Positions 24,060 through 36,000 of a DNA stretch of 64,000 bases are shown one piece after another (within the stretch, counting starts at the first letter, position 1; each line of letters starts with the position of its first letter). A model generated the notes under the pieces. That model had not been told where the DNA came from and ran no database searches. It was given only the letters and a program-made list of their open reading frames with translations. The DNA is from Nectonema munidae (taxonomy: Eukaryota; Nematomorpha; Nectonematoida; Nectonematidae). The stretch is from assembly GCA_030549495.1 (NCBI GenBank), contig JAUIRK010000855.1:1064001-1128000 (forward strand), written 5' to 3'. Made by a program: the position numbers and the translations under genes.

Positions 24060-24830
24060 AACTAAAATAGCATTAAAGCGTTTGTCGCATTTCTCTGGCA
24101 ACAGAGAGAGTGCTCTGGTGTTCAAAAATGTATGACGAGATTTCATAGCAAAAGATGCTTTTATCATTCATTTCACGGTACTCTGAGCACAACCAACCCA
24201 AATGCCTACAGACACAGCGCTGAAACAGTCGTCCAGAAGTGAGGCACCCCCATATACTTACTTTCAAATAGCCTAAAAAGGATTGCAATGAATCCACTTC
24301 ATGCTCTCTCCTACTTCTAACAATCCTGCAGGAGTAACATAAGTCGGGAGATAGCGCTGAAAAGGCGCTTAGCGGTTTGTCGTGTGTCTGCATTTTCTAT
24401 CTCCCTTTGAAACGTCTCACAATCACAATAATGAAAGAAGTCCCCCCCCCTCCCCCAACAATCGCACACACTAAGGAAGGGGATCACTGAAGCATCATGG
24501 CTTTGTACGTGGAGGCGAGACGATGAGTGAGTGAGTGAGGAAGCATTTGTATGCGCGTGTTGACGTGACTGGAGGCGGGAATTGTTCTCTTCAGAGCACT
24601 AAAAGCAAACACCATGAACCATTTTTCTCCTTCTCTCTCTCCTCTCTGCTCGGTGTGTGCTGCTGCTGATGCATTCAGAATGTGTGTAGATCGCGAAGAC
24701 TGTTGTTGAGAATAGGCGACGCCATATCACGTGCTTGTTCACATTCTCACACTCACTACCTTCTCTTTCCTGCATTTTTTCTTCCTTCGCATGTAAGTTT
24801 TCGTTTTCGAAACTCCATTTCCTCAAGGAG
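24060..24830. promoter_or_regulatory. GC-richer, promoter-like unique block
   Basis: In a genome window averaging about 30% GC this block is close to 50%. It contains a CACGTG E-box (24729-24734), CT-rich tracts (24625-24645, 24760-24790) and a TCGCATGTAAGT donor-like sequence near 24787. That is the pattern of a first, untranslated plus-strand exon. If so, the candidate gene is the receptor whose coding part begins 8 kb downstream at 32828-32846. No coding region is seen here, and the assignment is inference only. Confidence 0.25.
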
Positions 24831-25149
24831 TTTTGGGAGATCGTGGGATATTCGCAAATAAATATTTACTTTTTCCATTTTCACCCAAAATTAATCGAAA
24901 CGCTAAACATTTTTGGTTGCTTTGATGTAGGGTCGTTCCTTTTGTTTGAAATGAGACTTTGCTTTTTCTACCCTTGGGGACATGTAAAAAGCATCCCTTG
25001 GAAAGCACAATTTTTCGCCCCACACGTGTAATATAAATCCCACAAAAAGTACAGCATTTATTATATAAAAGGGCTTTCGTAGTAACTAGAGCTCAAATGA
25101 AGGTTTGAACTTTAAAATTAATCAAGTGTAAATACCTTCTTTCTTTTTT

Positions 25150-25235
25150 TTAAAAAATGCCTGGCTTCGATTGGGGTTTGAACCGGAAAGCTCTAAATGT
25201 CGCACGTTCAGCGTTCGCACCCACATACAACAACA
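25150..25235 (-). mobile_element. fragment of a tRNA-derived SINE, minus orientation
   Basis: The minus strand contains a B-box match GGTTCAAACCC with a tRNA-like upstream part (GCGAACGCTGAACGTGCGAC). The acceptor stem does not close, so this is not a functional tRNA. Confidence 0.4.
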
Positions 25236-25468
25236 CTCAGGGTTTATAATAAATAAAATATGAAACGAAGCACACTAACACATACCAGCGTACTACAATC
25301 ATTACTGTTTATCTAACATTTTAACATAAAACTTTTTACTTAAGACGAGATCCATAGTAAGTGTTTGAGAAAAAAATTAGACACATTTATTTTCAATAAA
25401 GTTTTAAAAATTCATATTTGTGTTGGTTTAATCAATATGATTTCAAAAGTCTTATATTTGTTTTAAGG

Positions 25469-25711
25469 CAGAGTTTCTTAACCGGGGTCCACGTGGAAGA
25501 GGCGAAACATTATAAATTAGGGGTCCACAATGATATTTTGGTGGTCCATGAAGAAAAGCAGCTCGTAACGGTTTTTATTATAAAAAGTTAATTTTTCGTT
25601 ATAATTTTCACTTATTATATTTTTTATGTCCAATTTTTGTGAAGGGGTCCACCAAGAAAAAAGAAGAGAAAAAGGGGTGCATGGGTAAAAAAATGTTGAG
25701 AAGCGTTTTTT
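25469..25711 (-). mobile_element. hAT MITE, inverted and shortened copy of the 53.3-kb element
   Basis: CAGAGTTTCTTAACCGGGG at the left is the reverse complement of the right end of the element at 53299-53747. Shared internal words include ACAATGATATTTTGGTGG and the GGGGTCC...CATGG block near 25640-25690. It is about half the length of the other copy, so it carries an internal deletion. Confidence 0.7.
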
Positions 25712-26237
25712 TGATTTGATGATCGTGTACCTTTCGTAAATAGTTAACTCTTTCTTCCAATGCATAAACATGACGAAATATATAGGCAAATTTGTCACTA
25801 AAGTGAAAAAACAAAAAGTTAGCAGTGGTTTTCAACTCATTTTAAGGCATGGATGATCACTAGCGCCATGTTAAAAATACTTTGTACCATCTTTCGTCTT
25901 TGGTTAATGATATTAACAGGGTTCCATTGTCAGCGTCCAAAAATGCTAAATAGATACGGTTAGAAGTGCGAGTAGGTATCCAAAAGACGTGGGAATCGGA
26001 GTCGCATTGTTTTTGAGTTTCAAAAAATGATTTCTTACTTTAATTTGTGACCAAAGTCTGGAATAAGATTTGGGTTTAAGATATTTTAAAGTTAAAGTAT
26101 TTATGGTGCGAGTGAGGATAAAAAATTTTTGATTACAATTAGCTGAAGGAGGAAAAAAATTGGAATGTTTGGATAGCTGCCAATCATATTCTTACCCAAA
26201 CTTTTTGAATAGCATATATAAGCATACTTTGTTTCCC

Positions 26238-26330
26238 ATTGAGAGTAAAATTTAATGACCATGATGTAGCCATAATAAAATCTTGGATGAGGACGATGAT
26301 GATGACTTTAATAAGCCCCACTTTGGCATC
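26238..26330. repeat. 93-bp dispersed duplicate, copy 2
   Basis: Same block as 23953-24045, same orientation, one base different (GAGGACG instead of GAGAACG). High identity points to a recent copying event. Confidence 0.85.
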
Positions 26331-29300
26331 TCTTCTCTGATTTCTATATTCTTTTATATTTCCTATAAAATTGGATAAATTTCATATTTAGTCCTATCAT
26401 AATTCGAAATGCAACACAAAAAAGTTCATTTTTTGCTGTGGACCATGGCCGCTTCATGGACCATGAGATAAAGCTTTAATTAGTAATTTAAAGTAGTCCT
26501 AATTAGTCATTTTAATTTTAATTTGTGGGAGACGGGGTTGTGGAAAGGGCGGTTGCAAGCCGATTTGACCAATGTTATCAAATTGGGCCCCATGCCTGTG
26601 GGCCTTTTTCTGTATTATGTGAGGTACAAAATACTACTTAAAACATAAAATGAAAAGTGAGATAACCTCTGTCATAATATTAATTCATTATGCATGATGA
26701 AATTAGTAAATTATCTTCCTTCATAATCTCTTAGCAATGGCGAATTTGTTCACTCAATTCAAAGCCACGTTCTTACCTTTTAAAACATTTAAGTTTTCTA
26801 CAGCTTCAAATTTCTATCAGCTTTTTTTTATTGATTTACAGCTTTTTTCAGTTTTTTATGAAGTAGACTGCAACCATTAGTGAATTAATTGTAAATAATG
26901 GTATTTTTTGCAACATTTAGAGAAGCAAAATTTATATAAAAAAATAATTTAATATTTAAATTTATAGTTTTAGTTTTCATTTAAAATATTTCAGAAACCT
27001 TAAATATTAAATAAAAAAATTTTAATCAAAAGAATCTTTAATTGTAGAATAATAATTTCTAAAATTATTCATTAAAAACTCTTATAGGTGAAAACTTGTG
27101 TCTTAAAATGATGTAAAAATAATAATTAATCCTCACATTTGAAATATAATCTGAATCGTCAAAATTATTTTATATTAAATGAAAACACCATATGTCAAAC
27201 TTTCTTTCTTTATACTTGTTGGTTCACTACTAATGATTGCCATAAATTCTCTAAAGAGTGAAAAACGCAAAAATTAATTTTGGATCAATGTATTGATTTT
27301 TTATATAAGTTATAACAAAAATAGTGAACGAGAAAATGAAATTAAACTTTTAGGAGCTAAATCTCGATGCCAGATTGAAATGAAGGGGGTGGGGGCGAAC
27401 AAACATTTTGTCTACACTTCCTTGTAATGAGATTGAGGACCAATTTCTCGCCTAGAAGTTTGCCCGTGTATGAAAGATCAAATCGTACACCAGGGGAATG
27501 CCTCATGAAAATCACTATTTTTAAAAGGTATTATCTAAATGAACTAGAGTATGTGGAGAAACCTCTCTGATAGATGATAACGCTTGCAGAATGAGTGTCC
27601 ATCATAATATATACGAGGCATGAATCTATTGTTTGTCGTTGTTTCATCTTGCACGGCAAATGATTTTCTTCAGGACACGCTGAGATTTGAAGTCGATGTA
27701 GTAGTGTGTCTAGACTATGGATTTTATTTGTATGTTTGATAATGTGGTTTTCACTCATAAAAAATCATGTTCAAGGATTCAACGAAATTTGTGCTCCCAT
27801 TCCTTGACTTTATCATTTTGGTGAAGAGCTGCAAGTAAGAGTTGATGAAAAGGAAATGTGATAACAGTTTTCAATATTTGATATCAAAAAATGTCATCAA
27901 TATCAAGAGAATAGATACCCAAAATTGACTTTTTGGCCTCAAAAATGTCTCTGTTCAATAGTTGATATAGAAATAAGGTTAATGTTTTTTTCACTAATAA
28001 ACATTCCTAAATCTAAAATCCTTTTCTTGTGGTAAATATTTACACAAGCTTTGTTTTCCATCCATCCATCTATTGCATACAATTAATTGTTACCGTGCTA
28101 TCATCATCATACATCTTTATTCACCTTAATCAACACCTTTTTACACTTATGAAATGTTTTACGACAGTAGTTATCTGTTATGAATACTATTCCGGTGTAT
28201 TTCTGGTTTGCATCCTCTATAGCGCCCAATATGCTTTTGATATGGACCGTCAAACTGCCATATGTTTATTTTAATTCTATTACACCCTCGTTTGCTTCCT
28301 AATTTCTTTTTGTTTTGCATATAAACGTTTCTTTCTTGCAAATGAAAATAATCGCTAAAACCGATACTAAATTTTGGTAGAACAAAATAGCGACCCGTGA
28401 TATATGTTTTTCTGCCAAAATACCCTAACCCTTGTACATCTGATGTTTGCATAAACTTTAAGGTATTCATTTTTAAGCTCAGATTTTCTACAATTAAATA
28501 CATAGTATCTTGGCGAATCTTCGTTTGCATATGTAATGCCCCAGAGCTGATTGGCCGATAGCAAATCAATATATCCGCCAAAATCACCAATACCAATATG
28601 TCGGGAAAGTTACAGTTTCCAGAATATTCGGAAACCTAAAATTTCCAGTTATAATTTATAATAAGAAAGTTTAGAATGTTAATTTCACTTTTAAATGAAG
28701 AATTAATTAATTTATAATAATATTATTTGCATCTAGAAAAAATTCTGTATCAAAAAAATGTTTTTCCTTCATTTTGAGGCATTTATATAGAGAATGGAAA
28801 AAACTACTGCATTCATTGTCAAAATGATAGCGACCAAAGTTGACATTTTCAGATATTCAAAAAAATTTTTATGACACTTGGTTCAGTAGAAAAAGGCGAA
28901 CATTCAATCAATGTTCACTGATGCTGCTCCCATGCGCAAAGTCTAATGAGGTTAGGCAAACTCTTGGACTACCTTTATCAAGCCATTTGTACCTACGCGT
29001 GCGTGTCTGCAAAGAAGAGGAAAAATGATTGAAAGGAGGTGGGCGTGATATGAATTCTTCAGGCGTTCCCTCACCCATCCTTGTTTTCTTAACCTACTCA
29101 AACAAAGCGTCGGAGAAGGCGTCTCGATGCGCAAGTGCTCTTTATTTGCTTACCTTTATGTTGCACGCATTTTTTCTTCCCAAGACCTGGTTCTCCTGAA
29201 AAATAGAGCTTACCTGAGTCTCAGCTTATATTGTTGCTGACCTCTTCCGATTACTTCACACGTCTCAGATCGTAACAAAAGGATTCCCCTTATTGCTGTA

Positions 29301-29374
29301 ATCGGTAATTCAACTTCCTCTCCATATTAATAAGCAAAATCATATGTGCCGATATTTTTTAGCACACTTTCTAG
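26331..29374. other. unique DNA without a recognised gene
   Basis: It is mostly AT-rich. A minus-strand open frame (28596-28171, 141 codons) has no recognisable domain. A GC-richer block at 28830-29300 with CpG-containing words (CTACGCGTGCGTG, AAAGCGTCGGAG) looks like unique or promoter sequence. No repeat ends were seen. Confidence 0.35.
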
Positions 29375-29640
29375 CACATTTTTTCCCTTTTTTTCCCCCC
29401 CCCCAAATTCAAAACCCTTTCAAATGGGGGGTTTTTTTCCCCTTTTTTTAACCCTTTTTTTTTACTTTTTTTTTTTTTTATTTTTTTTTCTTTACTACCC
29501 CCCCCCCCCATCAAAAAAAAAGAGATTCCCCAATTTTCCCCTTTCCTTCTCTCCCTCATTTTTTTTGGGGGTTTATCTTTTTTTTTTTTTTTTTTTTGAA
29601 TTGTTTGGGGGTTTTTGGAGAGGGGGGTGATTTTAAAATT
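29375..29640. repeat. homopolymer-rich block, probably poor-quality sequence
   Basis: Nearly the whole block is runs of 4-20 identical bases (T, C, G and A alternating). Ordinary words appear as if stretched (for example GGGGGGTTTTTTTCCCC). No known repeat looks like this. Such texture is typical of badly resolved homopolymers in a single low-quality read or gap-fill. Confidence 0.65.
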
Positions 29641-32078
29641 TTGGGTTATTAGTTTTTGTGTTTTAATACCCAAAATATCTTTAATGATAGACATCGTAAA
29701 TGGGGTATAAATGCAAACTTCCAAACTTTTCAGCTAAAGTTACTTTTCAAAAATAACGCATTTTTATCCCATCTTGAAAAGACGAAAATCTTGTTGTTCT
29801 CATTGTTTTGCACCAAACCATCTAAAAAGATATAAAAGTATTTTAACATGTGCACACCTTGAAAAGTAATATTTGTGTTTCAAAGTAATTCAAACGTTAA
29901 CACTTTTAACCTCTGAGTCAAACTTATAAAGCGCTGACCATATGTTGTACTCATGAAGAGCGGACATCTTTTAACTTCTTGATTGAACTTTTGGAAGGGA
30001 GATTGCTACAATTTCAATTTTTTAATAAAAAACAAAAAACTGGAATAAAAAGTTGGAATGTTAAATTTGAATTTCTTTTACAAAGTCATTTCTTTGAATT
30101 TGTACTAATACGCGTGTACAGCATGGCCAATGCCATTCTTATTGCGCGGTGTAAAAAAGATAATCATATTTTTTTTAATAGTAATAAAGATTATTTGATT
30201 TTTTGTTTCGTTGATTAAAAAATGTGTGGAAAAGTAAGGGACTGACTGATGTTCCTTTTTCAGTGAAAAAGTTGATTAATTTTCACTGGAGAGTGAGGAA
30301 AAATGAACTAAATTAACTTCTAGAGTAAAATGAATCATTTTTTATTCTTTCTTTCATTCATTTCATCTCGTTTCCACGTGTCAGAATTTCAATGAGAGTG
30401 TTAGCGAAAGATTTGAAGAATCTGAACGCCATGATATAAAAAGAGAAAATCTCATTCCTCTATACATCATCTTTTCCAATTCATTACTACCCATATCACT
30501 ACTGTTTTAAAAGCATATATAGACTGACTACTAAAGTTTTGCTATCTTAAATGATTTGTGTCATATCTCACATGTGTGTCATATTTTTTGAAAAATTAAC
30601 CATGGACAAAACGACAAGGTATTTTTACGTTGACAATTGTCTTGATTTCGTTAGTTTTTCTTATATATATTTTTCCACCCAATATAATAAACGAGCTTAA
30701 TATTCAATGTTAAGGGAATAAACATCTTGGATCTTCTTGGGAAAGAAACAGAGGACAAAGCTCCTCTCTATCACGCCCACAGGCTAAAACCTCTAAATAA
30801 TATTCAATAATAAAAAACTTTGGTCTATATAATATCAAAAAAAATTTTAAAAGCAATAACAGTTGTGTCTTAAAAAAAAATTTTTTCAATGTTTCTTTCA
30901 AAATTTGCATAAATTCTTTATATTTATATCCTGTCTTCGTGTTAAACTTTTGTTTAATTAATTTTGGCATTTTTTTTATTTAACTTTTAAGATCTTTCAA
31001 AATTGGAAAACTTTCAACAAAATCATGTATTTGAATTTTGATACTTTTTTTTGTTATTTTCCAAAAATAGGTGTACATTTTTTTGAAAAAAGTATACGAC
31101 AGAAAATTTTTTTTTATTTAGTGACGAAAAAATCGATTACTGTTTTGGTCAAAGTAACAATAACTATTTATAACATTATACTTTTATATTATCCATTGAC
31201 AATGTATGTAAGAAATTAATGTTTTTAAAATGAGCTACCTAACCCAATAAATATATCACTAATTAACAAGAAGAAATTAAGATTCCTTTTTTTAATAACA
31301 ATTTTTTCAAACATCCATATGTTTTACAAACGTAATATTTATTGAATTATTTCATTTTTTCAATATTTTTTATCACAACAAAATGTCCATAATGTAAAAT
31401 ATCGATCAAACAAAAATTTCGCCGTTTTAAATTATTATCATTCGTTTGACCAGCAATTGAAAACTTTAAAAAGCAAAGCTCCACTCATCGGGTAGCTTCT
31501 TGGACCCGAGATTAAAAATAAAAAATTTGAATAAAACGATTGAAACTTTTTTTATATTTTAAGTTAAATCTTTTGGCTTGTGAAAAATTTGTACATTTGT
31601 AATGATTTGTCTTACGAGTGGACTAAGTTCAGGTAACGCATTCAATTGGAGCTTTTTCTCCTTCTTTTCATACCATTCACCTATTGTTATTCTTCGATAA
31701 TCTTTTTTTGTGCTATATTCATCTTTATTTGATTGGGTGTGTGATAAAAATATTTTTGATAGTAAAACCTCAATTATATCAAGTATTCGATTTTTGAGTA
31801 TTTTTCTCGAACTAATTTTCACATATCGGAAATTTTTTTAACACCCAAGGAAAAATCAGTCACTAAAATCATTTTTCTCCTGATAAACTTCCACATATTT
31901 TAAGTTTGTTGATAAATTATAAATTAATTTCATGCTTCTAACTTTGCTTCTTTTTACATTTATATTCAGCTTTCTTCATTTTTGGGGTAATTCAAGAAAT
32001 TGCCTTAAATTCAATTCGGAAAGAAACAGTGGAGATAATATAATTTTTAAAAATGAAATAAATTTTCTGGATCTCGTC
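29641..32078. other. AT-rich stretch, no gene identified
   Basis: Short random frames only. It lies immediately upstream of the receptor gene and may hold part of its 5' untranslated intron. Confidence 0.4.
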
Positions 32079-32097
32079 CTATCTTGGAGCACATACC
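32079..32097 (+). other. 19-base duplicate of receptor exon 2 sequence
   Basis: CTATCTTGGAGCACATACC is identical to 34240-34258, inside the second receptor exon, where it encodes YLGAHT. Flanks do not match. It may be a fossil of a partial local duplication. Confidence 0.5.
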
Positions 32098-32827
32098 GCA
32101 GTGTTTGTTAATCTATTTTTTGCAACAAGCCAACATTTGTTCAGATTAATCAGCTTTTTAAAATTTTTTATATTGTTAGTTAGAAAATAAAAGAAAATTT
32201 ATATATACAGAATCTATATGCAATAATCGCGAATTTTATATAGTTGCATTCAAATCAATCTGTGATTAATTATGATTTCCTTTTTTTTTTAAATTTATTG
32301 GCTACTTTTTTGGCTAGTAATCTTAACTATATGAAAAGTAAAATGTCTTTATTCATATAAAATTTTTTGAGAGATCAATTTTCGACCACTATGATCATCA
32401 ACTGATCTTCAACTATCAACCGGAGGAGGAGGGTGGCGAGCTGCTGTGATTGGAGGAAAATGTATAAAAATTATCGGTAACAAATATCAACTATATAGCT
32501 AGTGAAATCAAGTTTTACTATTTATATAGTAAAATTATTATTAATGCTTTTTTTAGCGTATGAATATTGAAAAGAAATGAATTTGTATAATCGCTACTGT
32601 TCCAAGTTTTGATCCCGACCCATATGTTAAGAAATACTATTTTTACTTGTTCGAACTTTGTCTCCATCAAACAAATATTATGTCTCTCTTTACAGTCTGA
32701 ATACTCTGGCTTCAACAATATTATCATATTGACTGTAATTGTGCTCTTAAATTTAAACCATAACATATGTGGATCACAATAAGATGATATCGATCTACTA
32801 AAAATGATTTTTTTCCTCATTTTTTAG

Positions 32828-33097
32828 GAAGAAGGCTTAAGGAGGATGCGAAATCTGTACCCAGAACAAGGGTTGCACTGCTACGAAGCCACGAATTCTA
32901 CGCTCTGTTCCCTCATCTTCTCCTCCACACCGAGATGCGTACCATTGTGCCCCGAAAACAGACTGAACCCAGTCTGCGAAGATTGGATCCACACAAGCCT
33001 TAAGGTTCTCCAGATTGGAATTCCAACCACCATATCAATGGCCTTTGTTTGCAAATTCATCATCATCATCGTCATGCTAGAAAAAGAAATGAGGACG
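32828..33097 (+). CDS. receptor exon 1: extracellular N-terminus and helix 1
   Basis: The exon follows a TTTTTTAG acceptor and ends at ACG before GTGAGA. Translation from ATG 32846 gives residues 1-84. The six upstream codons (EEGLRR) are open but preceded in frame by TAG within the acceptor, so coding either starts at 32846 or comes from an unseen exon. It carries the Cys-rich N-terminus and helix 1 ending in EKEMRT. Confidence 0.85.
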
Positions 33098-36000
33098 GTG
33101 AGATATTCAACTTTTTTCCAAATCTGAAGATTTTCATAAGGTTCAAAAAAACTTAAATTGTATATTATAGCTTATGTATAATTTATATTCAAAAAGTTAT
33201 AGTCTAATTTTGTTACAAACCTCTTTAATCTGATTGGATAAAAAAATGGTCAATATTTTTTGTTTTAACCAATAAAATTAAATCAATTTATGGTTGAACA
33301 TTTTCTGAATACATTTTAAGTATTAAAATGAACTGCACAAGAATCTCACCTCTGGTTGTCTAAAATTGAATGATTTTCGACGATTCCCCCATATTTTCAT
33401 TTTAATAAATCACAACAAAAAGCTCAAAATTTTAAACTTTCAAAAAATATATAACTTTGCAGAAAGCTTTTTGAAAATGTCATTGTGGTTCAAATTGATT
33501 CATTTATATCAACATTGAAATACACTGTAAAAATAAGCTTGTAAACTTTTTTGTTCAGAATGCAAACCTTAAGTTGGGATCTTGAAAAAGCAGACTTATG
33601 GAAACCCACACCTTCTTGTAGGCGGATGTGGACAATCCACATATTTTCGCATTCTAATATTTAAGCCCGTCAATTTTTTGTTAACAATAAAAAAAAACTG
33701 CTGTTTAAATATGCAAAAATTGGGCTTTAATGATCGTTTTGGGTGATTGAAATTGAAGTAAGTTAACGATTTTTAAAATCAAGCGATAAATTACGACTCA
33801 AAAGAGAAAGGTTTAGCAATGCGTATCCTTGATTTACTGTTTGACCAGTTTTGACTAAAGGGAACCTGGCGACGACGCTAAGCGCTTTTTAACGAGCAAC
33901 GTGTTTAACACTAAATTTAAAAGTATTCCACGATCCACTCCATTACTCCAAACACGATTTTCTAATTTTAGATAAAACCAATGTTTATTTAGATTTAACA
34001 AATATTTTATCTCCTTCAGTCGCAACGCCCTACATAAATTGTAAGTGGGTATCCGCGGGTATCTGTCCCTTGTTGTACTCTAGAATGAATGTGTGTTCAA
34101 AAAAGGCATATACCCACCACCTTATTATATCCATAAGAAATGACCACTATATGATACAAATATTTTGGGTAAAACCCATATGTGTTGGACATTTAAATTT
34201 TAATTACTTCAAGTATATACTGCTTTAGGTCCTGAATGTCTATCTTGGAGCACATACCATCTCCGATATTCTATATCTCATATGTGCGGCCGTTCTGCAA
34301 TTCATCACATGGACGAACGTAAATGGAGAGTTCAGTGAACTTGCTTCTTACTTCTATTTCTTCTCCGAAGCTTTTTGGCTAAGCTCTCTTTGGACTTTCA
34401 TTTTCGCGCTAATTGAAAGGTGTGCCAAGTTTTCCAACTCACGTTTGAGCTGTACCAAAAGTGGAGTTTGGCGTTCCTGCTTCGTTGTAATACTCACATA
34501 TGTTATTTGCTTTGCTTCTTCCTCTCCGAGAATGTGGATTTACTTAGACACTATCAAAGGTATTCCCACTTTACTTTTGTTCATAGTTCTATTTCCTTCT
34601 TTTGTAGAATTAGTTATCTACGATTTAGCTTGTTTTATCAAAATTAAAGAATCATTAAAAACCGTTTTATTTTCACTTCGCCTTTCGCGTCTTGTATTGA
34701 TGTTATAAAGAACACTTTTTGAGTTTATCCAAGCAGAACTTCTTTGTCGACTTGAAAATAAATATTTTGCTGAAGTGAGGACTGATAAATAAAATAAACT
34801 TTGCGAAAAAGCATAGCAAATGTTTCAACTTTTTTTTTTTTGACAGGGTGTTTCATGCAAGGGAAGTAGAAACTTCCATATCTGCACTGATGAACTTTTT
34901 TATGATAAGTCGATGGCATCACCGGGATTCGAACCCAAGGGCTTTGGATCCGTAGCGACGCCTCTACCTTTCAGCCCACCAGCCAACTTTTTTTTAAGAG
35001 TTTCGGATCAAGATTTTTACATCCTATTTTACTAGAAAGGGAGATTATAAGAGAGGTAAGTGCCCTGTTGGTTCGCTACATAGCTAACTAACCTAAACTA
35101 GAGGAGGTCCCTTTACAGAGACCCCCTAAAGTAAAGAATAGGATGGAGCTTAAGGCTTCCCATAGGAAGGTAAGCTAGCTTACTGAGATAAGGATTAAGG
35201 TAAGCTTACATAAGTAAAATACCAATTAAGGTAAGATACTTAGATAAACCATAGATATGGATGAAAGGACGACAGACTCCTAAGGCGTCCTAGAACAACT
35301 ACCTAAATGGTAGGGTATCTTTTACAGACAGGACGTCCTTAGTGAGGCTCTAAGTCCCTTAAGTAGGATAGGCCCTCAGTTGGGTCTTGGTCAGAATTTT
35401 TTGTCGCAATCTGACATTATATATCTTTTCTACTCTAAAATAAAAGAAAAGAGTCATGCACAGTTTATTATACTCAAAGAAATGAAACAAGGAAGATTTT
35501 TTGAAAATGAAAACAGTCTGAAAATGACCAGTCAATATACAGGAAAGTAGTAAGACCAGCGATGATATATTCAGACAAGACATGGGCACTGAAAAAGACA
35601 CAAGAAAACAAATGGAATGTTACCGAAATGAGGATGTTAAGAGGGATGACTAGGAAAGAGAATAAAAGACAAAATTGAAAACAATGCAATCAGAAAGGTA
35701 ACAAAAGTCGATAAAGTATCAGAGAAAGTCCGAGAAAGTAGACTCATATGGTATGGCCACATAATGAGAAAAGTTTAGGATCATATAGGAAAAAAAGTGG
35801 TGAATATGGAAATAAAAGGAAGGCCGAAACTCAGATGGTTGGGTTGTTTAAGAAAGGATTTCAAAAATAAAGAGACCTTCATGGAAATGATGCCTGAGGT
35901 AGACCAGAATGGAGAAAGAAAATCAAAAACATCGACCTCATAGAAAATGGGAAGAGAAGAAGAAGAAGTAATATTTGACAACTCCATAAGTTGCCAAACA

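Noticed and set aside
25469-25847. Element end at 25839 suggested by TTTTAAGG on both sides (25461 and 25840)
   Set aside because: The right-hand sequence is not the inverted counterpart of the left end. The terminal similarity to the 53.3-kb element stops near 25711, so the octamer match may be chance.
28171-28596. 141-codon minus-strand frame
   Set aside because: It is the longest unexplained frame, but has no recognisable motif, no splice partners and an amino-acid composition expected from AT-rich DNA. It is left as unproven.
29346-29724. Phe/Pro-rich and Lys-rich open frames
   Set aside because: They arise from homopolymer runs in the probable low-quality block.
31559-31822. 87-codon minus-strand frame ending near a pogo-like word at 31760
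   Set aside because: I could find neither a second terminal repeat nor transposase motifs, so it remains unassigned.
34420-34708. Alternative frames continuing past the receptor exon 2 donor and a possible earlier donor at 34420
   Set aside because: Reading to 34559 gives helix 4 and a phase 1 junction that matches exon 3. The other choices break the protein.
34915-34988. Functional tRNA gene on the minus strand
   Set aside because: The B box is perfect but acceptor and anticodon stems do not pair, and a SINE-like body with an A-run follows.
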